The notes under the pieces: generated by a model
Databases searched by the model: none
What the model was told of the DNA's origin: nothing
The model's input: the letters and a program-made list of their open reading frames with translations, nothing else
Origin: CALMFG01 sp963674805
Lineage (GTDB): Bacteria > Bacillota > Clostridia > Christensenellales > CALMFG01
Reading direction: 5' to 3'
Assembly (NCBI GenBank): GCA_963674805.2
Contig: CAXXNY010000009.1
Coordinates: forward strand, 186,001-250,000
Length of the DNA stretch: 64,000 nucleotides
Shown here: positions 8,205-16,422 of the stretch, in pieces
Layout of the letters: each line of letters starts with the position of its first letter
Position numbering within the stretch: the stretch's first letter is position 1
Program-made: the position numbers and the translations under genes

Positions 8205-9341
8205 ATGAAAGCAAATACCTATGGGCTTATAAAAACTGCAAATCGGTGCTTGGTTCTTAATACAATTAAAGATTACGGTCCTATAACAACTGAGGATTTA
8301 GTATTTCAAACCAGATTGTCACGTCCGACAATTCTATCCCTTTTAAAATCACTCGAAGAAGAAAATATTGTTTTTAAGTCTGGCTATGCAGAGAACGCAG
8401 TTGGCCGACAGCCGGCCCTTTTCTCTTTGAATAACAAATCATACTTTGCTATTGGTATTGATTGCGATTTACCGCCCGTTCGGCTTGCGATCTCGGATTT
8501 AAGCGGCAATATTATTTATTCACGTCAATGGGAAATGGATATGGATGAATCCGTACAGTCTATTACTGAATCATTGAGCCAAAATATTAATGCAAGTATC
8601 AAGGAAACAAATTTAAACTATGATTCTATCATCGGGCTTGGACTTGGATTGCCAGCTATCGTCAATATAAACGAAAACAAGGCGGTTCGGGTAGATCGGG
8701 TTCCGGAATGGCGCAACTTTTCCTTAAAGGATGTATTAACTGAAAAAACAGGTTTGGAAATTTATACACGAAATGATGCACATCTATTAAGTATGGTTGA
8801 GATGTCTTTTTTAGATAAGCAGGTTCAAAATGCATTATATATTGTCCACCGATCAGGAATTGGTATGTCCATTTTTATTAACGGAAAATTATATGAAGGA
8901 AGCTTTGGAAACGCTGGATATATCGGTCATACCTGCATCAATATTGATGGCAACAGTTGTGAATGTGGTAATTCAGGGTGCCTTGAGACCTATTGCTCAA
9001 AGCGAGCAATAATAAAAGATTATTATGAAAAGACTAAAACTAAAAAAACCTACCATGATATCATTGCTCTCGCCGATCAAAAAGAAGACAATGCGATTGC
9101 GGTTCTAGAATCAGCAGGCCGTTATCTCGGTTGTGGTATCGCGAATACGGTGAAGCTGTTTGATGCAACGCATGTGGTTCTTGGCGATCTTGACTGTAGT
9201 GAAGAAAATCCATTTTATAAATCTATTCAGACGGCTATAGATAAAAACCTTGCCGGATACACAATCAACGAGATAAAAATTATCTTTAGGTATGTTAAAA
9301 GAAAACGAATACGGACTTGGCGGCTGCCATTTTGTAATTGA
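8205..9341 (+). CDS. ROK-family transcriptional regulator with altered C-terminus
   Basis: A winged helix-turn-helix (about residues 12-75; ITTEDLVFQTRLSRPTILSLL) precedes a ROK sugar-kinase-like domain. The ROK zinc motif is intact: GHTCINIDGNSCECG followed by NSGCLE, near residues 245-265. It is divergent from the cassette 1 transporter and probably represses it, with sugar as inducer. The usual ROK C-terminus is disturbed. After EIKIIF at about 9288 the frame reads RYVKRKRIRTWRLPFCN, whereas a +1 shift gives GMLKENEYGLGGCHFVIDKFF ending at a TAG at 9352-9354, which resembles a normal ROK tail. One extra base near 9288 explains this. The last 20 residues may matter little, or the gene may be decaying. 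Confidence 0.85.
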   Translation: MKANTYGLIKTANRCLVLNTIKDYGPITTEDLVFQTRLSRPTILSLLKSLEEENIVFKSGYAENAVGRQPALFSLNNKSYFAIGIDCDLPPVRLAISDLSGNIIYSRQWEMDMDESVQSITESLSQNINASIKETNLNYDSIIGLGLGLPAIVNINENKAVRVDRVPEWRNFSLKDVLTEKTGLEIYTRNDAHLLSMVEMSFLDKQVQNALYIVHRSGIGMSIFINGKLYEGSFGNAGYIGHTCINIDGNSCECGNSGCLETYCSKRAIIKDYYEKTKTKKTYHDIIALADQKEDNAIAVLESAGRYLGCGIANTVKLFDATHVVLGDLDCSEENPFYKSIQTAIDKNLAGYTINEIKIIFRYVKRKRIRTWRLPFCN

Positions 9342-9354
9342 TAAGTTTTTTTAG

Positions 9355-9526
9355 AGAACCAAAACTAAAATTAAGGATTTGATCCCTAAATGCCCTTGCC
9401 CAATGAAGTATCAAGTGTTTAAGTCAGACAATCAATCTTTTGAGGGTTCCCCGCAAACTGGTAAACTGAACTTTCCCAAATACCGCATATATTCAAATTT
9501 TAATAAAAAAATACGCCACCTTTCCA
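9355..9526. other. Short non-coding spacer
   Basis: AT-rich sequence between the ROK gene and repeat A2. No gene, hairpin or repeat could be recognised. Confidence 0.4.
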
Positions 9527-9903
9527 TTGGTGCGCACACGTGGGCACATCACGTCGGACGTGGCGAAATAAAGATAATGAGAGTAGCCGATCTTGGTTTG
9601 TTTTTTCTTGATCTGGTTAATTCTATACTATTCTAGAGGGCACGCATGCGAGGCATGTATCACACGGAGGGGCACAAACGGTTTCGGGATTTTGGGGGTA
9701 ACACTCAGGATAAAGGAGATTCAATCAAAATACGTATAGGTGGCTATGGACTAGTGCTGGCAGAGCGGACGGGATTTGCCGTCTGCTTCGCATCCTTTCT
9801 GCTCGGTCGTTCCTTCCTCGCTCGCGCGGCTAAAAACGCCAACACCGTGGCGTTTTCTTTACGCCTTGCGCCCTCACGGGTTCAAATCCTTTCCCATCAA
9901 AAC

Positions 9904-9932
9904 AAAAAGCCCGCACCCTGTGCGAACTTTTT
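9904..9932. terminator. Bidirectional terminator-like hairpin inside repeat A2
   Basis: AAAAAGCCCGCAC and GTGCGAACTTTTT form a CGCAC/GTGCG stem extended by A5/T5 pairing, so a T-run follows in either direction. It is flanked by an inverted repeat of tRNA T-arm sequence (9878-9894 and 9946-9962). Confidence 0.55.
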
Positions 9933-9936
9933 ATTT

Positions 9937-10002
9937 TGGCAGAGAGGAAGGGATTTGAACCCTCGTTACGCTCATCACGTAAACACGATTTCCAACTGAG
10001 CC
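9937..10002 (-). pseudogene. Chimeric tRNA fragment: tRNA-Ser(GGA) 3' part fused to a D-arm-like sequence
   Basis: On the minus strand the sequence has an anticodon loop TTGGAAA (9989-9995, anticodon GGA), a long variable arm (GTTTACG / CGTAAC), the T-arm GAGGGTTCAAATCCC and an acceptor end TCTCTGCCA. This is the 3' portion of a tRNA-Ser with an encoded CCA. The 5' side is not serine-like: TGGCTCAG is fused directly to TTGG, so the 5' strand of the anticodon stem is absent and the acceptor stem cannot close. It is not a functional tRNA. It looks like an attachment-site-type duplicate. Confidence 0.7.
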
Positions 10003-10246
10003 ACCTTACCTTCACCAGTGTTCACTAGCTTTCATGTGTGCCCAGTTGTCGCGAGAAAATAGTAAAGTCGTGTCACATTGTTTTCATCTGTACTCACCAG
10101 CCTTCACTTGTTTTTTGGTTGTCACGTGACATATTTGTGACATAAGTAACGGTGAGTCTGCTTTCTTATTGTCTATAAGTTCATAAACATTGACATTGGG
10201 GTGCCCCCGCTTTCCTCTTTAAATCATCTAACATTATATTTTTTCT

Positions 10247-11089
10247 TTATATCTGCCTGTTTAAAATTTCTCTGATGCTTTTGTTGGCAAACTTAATATG
10301 GCTCTTCCAATCTGCCTGACCATTGTCCCACATTTCTGTAACATAACGGCGTACACCGAGTTCCCATGCCTTTCTGATGATGGCTTCAAAGTCCACATGC
10401 CCGGTCATGTAGGGTACGTCACGATATAAGCCGACTTTTGTCTCTTTTAGATGCATTGCAAATATATGACCTCTGCCCAGTTCTATATCATCTAAGACAT
10501 TAATGCTATACAGTTTTGCAGCGTTGGTTAGATTGCCGCCGTCAGGATATACGCCCAAGTAGGGGCTGTCAATCATGCTAACATAGTCCATGCTTTTGCC
10601 TACGGTATCCATAAATGCTGTTTCCATCGTTTCAAACCCCAGAAGTATCCCTTTGTTGGCAGCCATTGTCGTTGCTGTTTTTAAGTTTTCCGCAAAATAT
10701 GCCCTGGTTGCTTCGGTTCCATCCTCATAATATACATCATATCCGGCAAGCTGGATAATACGGATGCCTAAATCATCAGCCAGGTCTATGGCTTTTTCCA
10801 TGATCTCCATGCTTCGTAACCGAATATTAGGATCATTCGAACCTATCGGGTACTTTCTGTGGCCGGACAGGCACATACTGCGAATCGGTATGCCGGTTTC
10901 AAACATATCATCAATTAATGCACGTCTTTGCACTAGAGTCCAGTCCAGGCGTGATAATTTTTCATCTGTTTCATCAATGCTGATTTCTAAAAAATCATAG
11001 CCACATTCTTTAGCGCATAAAAGCTTTTTCCTCAAACTTTTATTGTTGGGAATGGCTTTTTCATATAAGCCGATGCTATATGCTTTCAA
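10247..11089 (-). CDS. ulaE: L-ribulose-5-phosphate 3-epimerase (L-xylulose-5-phosphate 3-epimerase), UlaE/SgbU type
   Basis: This 280-residue TIM-barrel protein carries the UlaE motifs GYDFLEISIDE near residue 30, MCLSGHRKYPIGSNDP near 72, IRIIQLAGYDVYYE near 108, GFETMET near 150 (metal Glu), YPDGGNLTN near 182 and MHLKET near 213. It interconverts L-xylulose 5-phosphate and L-ribulose 5-phosphate in the cytoplasm. The start is a TTG at 11089, preceded by AAGGA at good spacing; no ATG fits. It is the last gene of the SorC-MttB-FGGY-UlaG cluster. The partner UlaF 4-epimerase and UlaD decarboxylase are not in the window. Confidence 0.9.
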   Translation of the reverse strand: MKAYSIGLYEKAIPNNKSLRKKLLCAKECGYDFLEISIDETDEKLSRLDWTLVQRRALIDDMFETGIPIRSMCLSGHRKYPIGSNDPNIRLRSMEIMEKAIDLADDLGIRIIQLAGYDVYYEDGTEATRAYFAENLKTATTMAANKGILLGFETMETAFMDTVGKSMDYVSMIDSPYLGVYPDGGNLTNAAKLYSINVLDDIELGRGHIFAMHLKETKVGLYRDVPYMTGHVDFEAIIRKAWELGVRRYVTEMWDNGQADWKSHIKFANKSIREILNRQI

Positions 11090-11201
11090 CTTTAATCCTT
11101 CCAGTGGGTGAATATTTTTTAAATACTTTTAAACTACGCTAACGCCATTTATTTTAATGCAGTATTTTGCATCTTTTGCGTTCAGGCGTCTTATTATATA
11201 T

Positions 11202-12245
11202 CTAATCAGATATATAATATATGGTTGCTTGTCCTGTTTCTCTGTTTGCACTGGCAACAATATCATAATCAGTCTTATTCACCACAACCGCATTACTGGG
11301 GCCAACTCCTTCATCAATAACCTGTTCGACAAATCCATCTTTTTTATCATCGTATGTGATTGCAAAAAACTGCATGGAATTTCTTCTGGCTCCGCCCAAA
11401 AAGGCCGGCTTTCCTCTCAACATTCCTGCTTCTGCTACGTGGTAAAAATTTTGATACGTTTGGTATTGATAAACTTTCTTATATTCACCCTTGATTCTTT
11501 TATAAATTTCAAAAGTGTCACCATGAAATGGTGAAATCACTGCAATTTCAAGTTCACCATCACTATCAATATCAATTACGGCAATGTCACTCGCTTCAAT
11601 ATTTATCAGCTTCTCAATCTTCCACTCGCCACCTTTTTTTTCTGGCGGCGTAACAGCATAGACCCCTTCTTTTGAGCCGATATATCCCACTTCATTACCA
11701 TTATTCATATGTTTAAAAAAACCATGATTAATTGTGAGTCCATCTTTTAATACAGTCAACTCAAGTTTAAATTTCTCATTCCAATCTTTGGGTAATTCAC
11801 TTATAAATAATTTCCCTGGGTGTGTCCAATCTTCCTTGTTTTCTTTATAGTCAGCTATTGTAGCGGCAAGAAGATAATTTGTTCCGTCTGCCGCCCTCAA
11901 TGTATCAAAACGATGAAGGTAAGGCAAATCAACAATCTTTTCGCAATTAAATTTGCCCTCCTTATATCTTGCGATTATTATATGGCTGTCTTTGGCATCA
12001 ACCATAGACACAAAGCCTTTTGATGCTAAAAAACACCCTTCCTTTTCTGGAATAGCGGAAATAGACATAGTTCCTCCTCCACCTTCCCAAATCACAGATT
12101 CATTCTCAAAGTTTTTGCCGGTGAAAATGTGCATGGATCCTGTTCCTTCTCCTGCAAAAAGAAGGCAAATATCGCCTTCAATTTTAATGTTCGCAACTGC
12201 ATAGCACTTAAAAATATTACCGAGGTGCTTTTTTGTTATTTTCAC
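11202..12245 (-). CDS. Predicted cytoplasmic beta-propeller (VCBS/FG-GAP-like) protein
   Basis: This 347-residue protein has no signal peptide or membrane segment. It is rich in short beta-strand repeats, with an FG-GAP/VCBS-like element VIDIDSDGELEIAVIS near residue 245 and repeated blade-like patterns (YLLAATIADYK, GYIGSKEGVYAV, AFLGGARRNSMQF). The start is GTG at 12245 with AAAGG eight bases upstream. It is embedded between ulaE and ulaG, so it may bind or process the same sugar acid, perhaps as a lactonase-like or epimerase-like propeller. I do not recognise a specific family, and no catalytic residues can be assigned. Confidence 0.7.
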   Translation of the reverse strand: MKITKKHLGNIFKCYAVANIKIEGDICLLFAGEGTGSMHIFTGKNFENESVIWEGGGGTMSISAIPEKEGCFLASKGFVSMVDAKDSHIIIARYKEGKFNCEKIVDLPYLHRFDTLRAADGTNYLLAATIADYKENKEDWTHPGKLFISELPKDWNEKFKLELTVLKDGLTINHGFFKHMNNGNEVGYIGSKEGVYAVTPPEKKGGEWKIEKLINIEASDIAVIDIDSDGELEIAVISPFHGDTFEIYKRIKGEYKKVYQYQTYQNFYHVAEAGMLRGKPAFLGGARRNSMQFFAITYDDKKDGFVEQVIDEGVGPSNAVVVNKTDYDIVASANRETGQATIYYISD

Positions 12246-12264
12246 TTCATTAACCTTTCATGCT

Positions 12265-13320
12265 TTATAATATTGACTTAAACGGTAAATTCGGTTCTTG
12301 CTCAAAACAGTCCTCAAATCCGCGCCTATATTGATATCTAAGTTTATCCTTATCTGTTGGATATACATATTTGCCTCCGACGTCCCAGATAAAGGGATGA
12401 AATCGATACTCAAGTTGATCTTTCTTATATCTCCATAGCATCTCTATTTCCTTCGGATCAGCCTTAAAATTTGTCCATACATCATAATGAATGGGAATGA
12501 CAACATCACAGCCAACTGCCTCCGCCATCCTTAAAATATCAATCGAGGTCATTTTATCTTGATTCCCAACTGGATTTTCTCCATATGAGCCTAGCGCGAC
12601 ATCAATTTTATAATCCTTGCCGTGTTTTGCATAATATGTTGAATAGTGCGAATCTCCAGTATGATAGATGTTCCCGCCGCTAGTCTTAAAAAGATAATTT
12701 ACGGCTTTTTCATCCATATTTGTCGGGCAAATCCCTTCCATGTCAAATTCATCAGTAACCAGGCACGTTCTGTCAAAAGAATCCAGTACAATTATTTCAA
12801 CATCTTTTATTTTGACCTCATCACCAGGTTTAACAATCCGGCATCTCTCTTCCGGAACGCCCCACTCAATCCAAGTTTCCACAGACTTTTTTGGGCCTAT
12901 AAATGGTACATCTTTGGAGCAGTTTTGCATAACCGCTGCAGCCATATTGGGGCAAATGTGATCCCTGTGAAAATGAGTTGACAATACAGCATCCAGATTT
13001 TTGATTCTAAAAGGATCCATAACAATTGGAGCAGCTCTCCTGTTGGGCTGGTTTAGCTTGCCCCCCGTCATATTTCTCATCTGGTGGTACTTTTTCATAT
13101 CTGGAGGGTTAAATGTCTGTTTCCCGTTCCCAAACCAAAAATCCGTAGCAATATTGCAGCATTTCTCACTTTTTATCCATATGCCTGTGCAGCCTATCCA
13201 CCACATCGCGACGGTATTTGGCTTCACCTCTTCTGCGTCTATCTCTTCAACAAGCCAATCTCCCCATTCCGGGAAGGCGCTTAAGATCCAAGTTTCTCTA
13301 GTAATTTCATTAACGTTCAC
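12265..13320 (-). CDS. ulaG: L-ascorbate-6-phosphate lactonase-like metallo-hydrolase, UlaG family
   Basis: This 351-residue metallo-beta-lactamase-fold protein starts with TRETWILSAFPEWGDWLVEEI, a UlaG hallmark, and has the metal motif STHFHRDHICPN near residue 115, DSFDRTC near 168, and the later IYHTGDSHYS and PIHYDVWTNF. UlaG opens the lactone ring of L-ascorbate 6-phosphate to 3-keto-L-gulonate 6-phosphate. The GTG start at 13320 is supported by GAGGAA six bases upstream. No ascorbate PTS accompanies it; a kinase gene lies immediately upstream, so the substrate may be phosphorylated after non-PTS uptake and may not be ascorbate itself. Confidence 0.9.
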   Translation of the reverse strand: MNVNEITRETWILSAFPEWGDWLVEEIDAEEVKPNTVAMWWIGCTGIWIKSEKCCNIATDFWFGNGKQTFNPPDMKKYHQMRNMTGGKLNQPNRRAAPIVMDPFRIKNLDAVLSTHFHRDHICPNMAAAVMQNCSKDVPFIGPKKSVETWIEWGVPEERCRIVKPGDEVKIKDVEIIVLDSFDRTCLVTDEFDMEGICPTNMDEKAVNYLFKTSGGNIYHTGDSHYSTYYAKHGKDYKIDVALGSYGENPVGNQDKMTSIDILRMAEAVGCDVVIPIHYDVWTNFKADPKEIEMLWRYKKDQLEYRFHPFIWDVGGKYVYPTDKDKLRYQYRRGFEDCFEQEPNLPFKSIL

Positions 13321-13347
13321 AAAAGATTCCTCACTTAATATAATTTT

Positions 13348-14829
13348 TTAATACACATTATTTTCAAGCAATGCGTCATAAATTTCATTGCGTTTGATTA
13401 CAATATCCCTATACATAGCGCTGTGCTTATCTATTGGGCTAAAGCTTTCCAAACCTTCTAAATCCATTACAGTATCGTAGGCCTCAGAATAATTGCCATA
13501 TAAGCCGACGGCTACAGCTGCCGATATCCATGCGCCTGTGGATGTAGTCTCAGGTGTTGCTGTCTTTCCGACTTCTTTATCTAAAACATCTGCTAGTATC
13601 TGATTGAAAACACCAAACTTCGTTAAACCACCGGAAATACTGATACTTGTTTGTTCGCCGCAGAGTTGTTGTATGATTTCAAAAGAATCAGCCGTTTCCA
13701 TCGCTATACCTTCTAGAATTGCCCTTGCCATATCGCCTTTTGACGTTTCTAATGACAGATTGTATAATACTCCCTTGGCATTTGGATTCCATCTTGGCGC
13801 TCCTGCTCCCTTAAAGTGTGGCAGTAATAACAATCCGTTTGCACCAACCGGAGACATGGATACAGCATTATTGATTTCATCATAATCATTTTCATCAAAA
13901 AACAACTTGTTAAACCAGTTATAAATCACGCCTGAAGTTAAGGTGCTGGCCTCAACAATATACTTTCCCGGAATAGCGGAAATACTACAAAGTATTCTAT
14001 GCTGCTTGTCAATAACAGGCTCATCAGAATGTGCTACAATATAAGCCCCCGTACCCGTCGTAACACCCATATGCCCTTTAGAATGAACTCCCATGCCAAT
14101 AGCGCTACACTGCTGGTCTCCTCCTGCTGTAACAACTTCAACATCATTTTTGAATCCATATCTTTTAGCTAATTCCTTTTTTAATCTGCCGCATACAGTT
14201 CCTGGCGGTATCACTTCACATAATTTTTGTTTTTGAATCTGGAAAATAGTTAAGAGCTTATCACTCCATTGTCTTTCTTTTAAATCAAACAGGTTTGTAC
14301 GGCTTGCAAAAGACTCATCCGTTACAAATCTTCCAGTCAGATAATTAAGTATATAATCATGAATACCTACCAGCTTATAAGCACCATCGTAAATCTCAGA
14401 CATATTTTTCTTAATCCAAAGCATCTTTACAGCTGAGAATACGGGTGAAATCGGCAATCCGCATATTCGGTACACTTCACTATTGTAATCAGATAGTTCC
14501 TCGCACAAATCTATCGTCCTTCTGTCATGCCACATCATTGTGTTAGATAAGCTCTTTCCGGATTTGTCCAGTGGAATCAACGATGATCTTTGCGATGTAA
14601 CAGAAATCGCCGTTATATCAATATTTCTATCACGACAAAATGCTCCCGCGGTTTTTAAAATCGCGTCTATTAATGAAATCCACGTATCAGAGTCTTGTTC
14701 AACGATGCTGTTGCTTTGAACTGTTGGGCAATACTGCCTTTGGCTTGTAAACAGACTCCGCCCCTTTTCATCATAAACAATACCTCTAATGCTGGAAGAC
14801 CCAATATCCAAACACAAAATACTTGTCAT
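13348..14829 (-). CDS. FGGY-family carbohydrate kinase
   Basis: This 493-residue protein starts MTSILCLDIGSSSIRGIVYD, the FGGY phosphate-1 motif. It has VTSQRSSLIPLDKSG near residue 80, GGDQQCSAIGMGVHSKGHMG near 245 (containing the GDQ catalytic region) and SISGGLTKFGVFNQILADVL near 390, the FGGY C-terminal signature. It is in the gluconokinase/xylulokinase branch and probably phosphorylates a ketopentose or sugar acid that UlaG and UlaE then use; L-xylulose kinase is one option. A longer version starting at 14871 is possible, but the start at 14829 aligns with the family N-terminus. It lies between mttB-like and ulaG. Confidence 0.87.
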   Translation of the reverse strand: MTSILCLDIGSSSIRGIVYDEKGRSLFTSQRQYCPTVQSNSIVEQDSDTWISLIDAILKTAGAFCRDRNIDITAISVTSQRSSLIPLDKSGKSLSNTMMWHDRRTIDLCEELSDYNSEVYRICGLPISPVFSAVKMLWIKKNMSEIYDGAYKLVGIHDYILNYLTGRFVTDESFASRTNLFDLKERQWSDKLLTIFQIQKQKLCEVIPPGTVCGRLKKELAKRYGFKNDVEVVTAGGDQQCSAIGMGVHSKGHMGVTTGTGAYIVAHSDEPVIDKQHRILCSISAIPGKYIVEASTLTSGVIYNWFNKLFFDENDYDEINNAVSMSPVGANGLLLLPHFKGAGAPRWNPNAKGVLYNLSLETSKGDMARAILEGIAMETADSFEIIQQLCGEQTSISISGGLTKFGVFNQILADVLDKEVGKTATPETTSTGAWISAAVAVGLYGNYSEAYDTVMDLEGLESFSPIDKHSAMYRDIVIKRNEIYDALLENNVY

Positions 14830-14877
14830 TATTACAACTTCTTTCTCATTGGCACAATGAACGCAGGACAATTATGT

Positions 14878-16368
14878 TTAACTGAACGGATAATTTTTTG
14901 AATTAATGTCCTCTTGATAGACCTGCCATTCTTCTTCTGATATTAGTCCCTTGTTTTTATAATATGTTCTTGCATCATTCAGAATATATTCGATTTCTTT
15001 TTCCTGTGTATCAGAGATTTGATTGATTATATGTGACTGAATGATAGATTCGTATTTTTCTCTGGCAATATCAAGGGCCGTTTTCTTGCCCGATGCCATC
15101 CAAGATTCCTGCATTTCCCTGTTTGCATATTTTGGTATGAAACATTCATTTCGCCACCATTTAAAAGTATGATCTTTATCTAAGAAAGAGCCCGGCACGG
15201 ATCCTACCTCATTAATTAAATCAACAGCTATAGTATCCTCCGTTACTTCAATCCCACTTATGAAACGTTTAATCATTCCAATGACATCATTATCAATAAT
15301 CGATTTTACCGGATGTACGCTTAATTCTGCATTCAACCCGCCCTGAAATGAAATAGCCGTTGCACCGGATAATGCCATTAACATCGCAGGTATGCTCATC
15401 TCATAGCCAGCTTGATAATCTATGGCTTTTGAACTTGTCCATGATGCACAGTTCACCCAGCTGGGGATTTTATATTTTTTCCACATTTGTACAAAAGCCG
15501 CATCTGTCAGAGCATTGCCTATATCACCAAATGCCGGTGAACCATCAGCCATATTGGGGGTCATAATCATACTGTTCACCCAAACTCTTGAGCCGGGTTT
15601 AACTATTTGCGCGATAACAATGCCCGCCAGTGCCTCTGCATTATTACTTACAATCGATCCGGCGATAGTAGAAGGTGCCGTGAGACCTCTTGTCGGCCCG
15701 GGAGAAAAATGGAACGGCATCTCTTGTTCAGCATAATAAATAATTTGATCTGTCACATCCTTAAAATAGGTCAGCGGAGCCGCGGAATTTACCAATTGAA
15801 ATAAGTCTGCATTGACAACTTTTATTAATTCTATATTCCATTTATAGTTATCAAAAACAGAACCCTCTATCTGTGCTTTTCCTGAAACTCTGATTTTTGC
15901 CGCTGTCGATTCAAGCAATTTCATGCATTCAGGAACTTTTTCAAAGCCAAAATACGGAAAGCATGTCTGCATATCGACATGTTCTAGATAATCTAATACA
16001 ATGATATTGTCATAAAACTCTTTTCGAGTTGGTTCCCGTGTCTCCCACGTATCTAAGTCTATGGTTTTCATGCCACATGCCGGTAAAAACACAGGTGAGG
16101 GATTTGTGCCGTCAAGTGTGACATTATGTTTCTCATCTCTGGCTTTCCCGGCAAATGTTTTGGGGCATAATTGCAGACAGTCCATGACCAATTGCTCATT
16201 AAATAATATATGTCTTGTATCGCTATCAATCTTGCATCCTGCATTGACAAGAATTTCCTTTATTTTTTCGTCTTGAATATTGATTCCGGTTTTTTCTAAT
16301 ACTTCTATAGTACCCCGATGTATTTTTTCAGTATCGCGTTCAGATAAGATTCCCAAATTTTTAATCAT
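14878..16368 (-). CDS. MttB-family methyltransferase, non-pyrrolysine type
   Basis: This 496-residue protein belongs to the trimethylamine methyltransferase (MttB) superfamily: LSERDTEKIHRGTIEVLEKTGI at the N-terminus, FLPACGMKTIDLDTWETREPT near residue 93, PLTYFKDVTDQIIYYAEQ near 198 and the late KWWRNECFIPK near 428. No in-frame amber codon is seen, so it is a non-pyrrolysine member; known ones demethylate quaternary amines such as glycine or proline betaine and pass the methyl group to a corrinoid protein. No corrinoid protein or reactivase is in the window. Its place between a SorC regulator and sugar-acid genes is unusual and suggests a methylated or betaine-like substrate in this pathway. 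Confidence 0.88.
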   Translation of the reverse strand: MIKNLGILSERDTEKIHRGTIEVLEKTGINIQDEKIKEILVNAGCKIDSDTRHILFNEQLVMDCLQLCPKTFAGKARDEKHNVTLDGTNPSPVFLPACGMKTIDLDTWETREPTRKEFYDNIIVLDYLEHVDMQTCFPYFGFEKVPECMKLLESTAAKIRVSGKAQIEGSVFDNYKWNIELIKVVNADLFQLVNSAAPLTYFKDVTDQIIYYAEQEMPFHFSPGPTRGLTAPSTIAGSIVSNNAEALAGIVIAQIVKPGSRVWVNSMIMTPNMADGSPAFGDIGNALTDAAFVQMWKKYKIPSWVNCASWTSSKAIDYQAGYEMSIPAMLMALSGATAISFQGGLNAELSVHPVKSIIDNDVIGMIKRFISGIEVTEDTIAVDLINEVGSVPGSFLDKDHTFKWWRNECFIPKYANREMQESWMASGKKTALDIAREKYESIIQSHIINQISDTQEKEIEYILNDARTYYKNKGLISEEEWQVYQEDINSKNYPFS

Positions 16369-16422
16369 ATTGTTTATCTTCCAGACCTCGTTCGCTATTT
16401 TTATTCTACAACCGCCTCAAGC

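Larger units (their letters stand above)
9527..10150. repeat. CACGTG-rich dispersed repeat, copy A2, with tRNA-Ser fragment
   Basis: This is the longest copy. From left to right it has the GTGCGCACACGTGGGCAC / CGTCGGACGTGGCGAAA block, the GCATGCGAGGCATGTATCAC / GGGCACAAACGGTTTCGGG block, a segment containing a terminator-like hairpin and a tRNA-Ser 3' fragment, and an end with GTCACGTGACATATTTGTGAC. From about 9690 to 10010 it is nearly identical to copy A3 at 42.26-42.52 kb, except for an extra stretch of roughly 46 bases holding the perfect palindrome AAAACGCCA (9833-9841) / TGGCGTTTT (9848-9856). The last 130 bases agree less well. Short open frames here are artefacts of tRNA-like sequence. 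Confidence 0.8.

Noticed and set aside
9937..10002. Functional tRNA-Ser gene
   Set aside because: The 5' strand of the anticodon stem and a matching acceptor strand are missing; only the 3' part is serine-like.
9646..10015. Open frames over the A2 repeat with stretches like RGRDLNPR
   Set aside because: These are translations of tRNA-Ser-like sequence, a known source of false protein entries; no ribosome binding site and the same artefact appears in copy A3.
14878..16368. Pyrrolysine-containing MttB
   Set aside because: No in-frame TAG occurs within the gene, so it is a non-pyrrolysine member.
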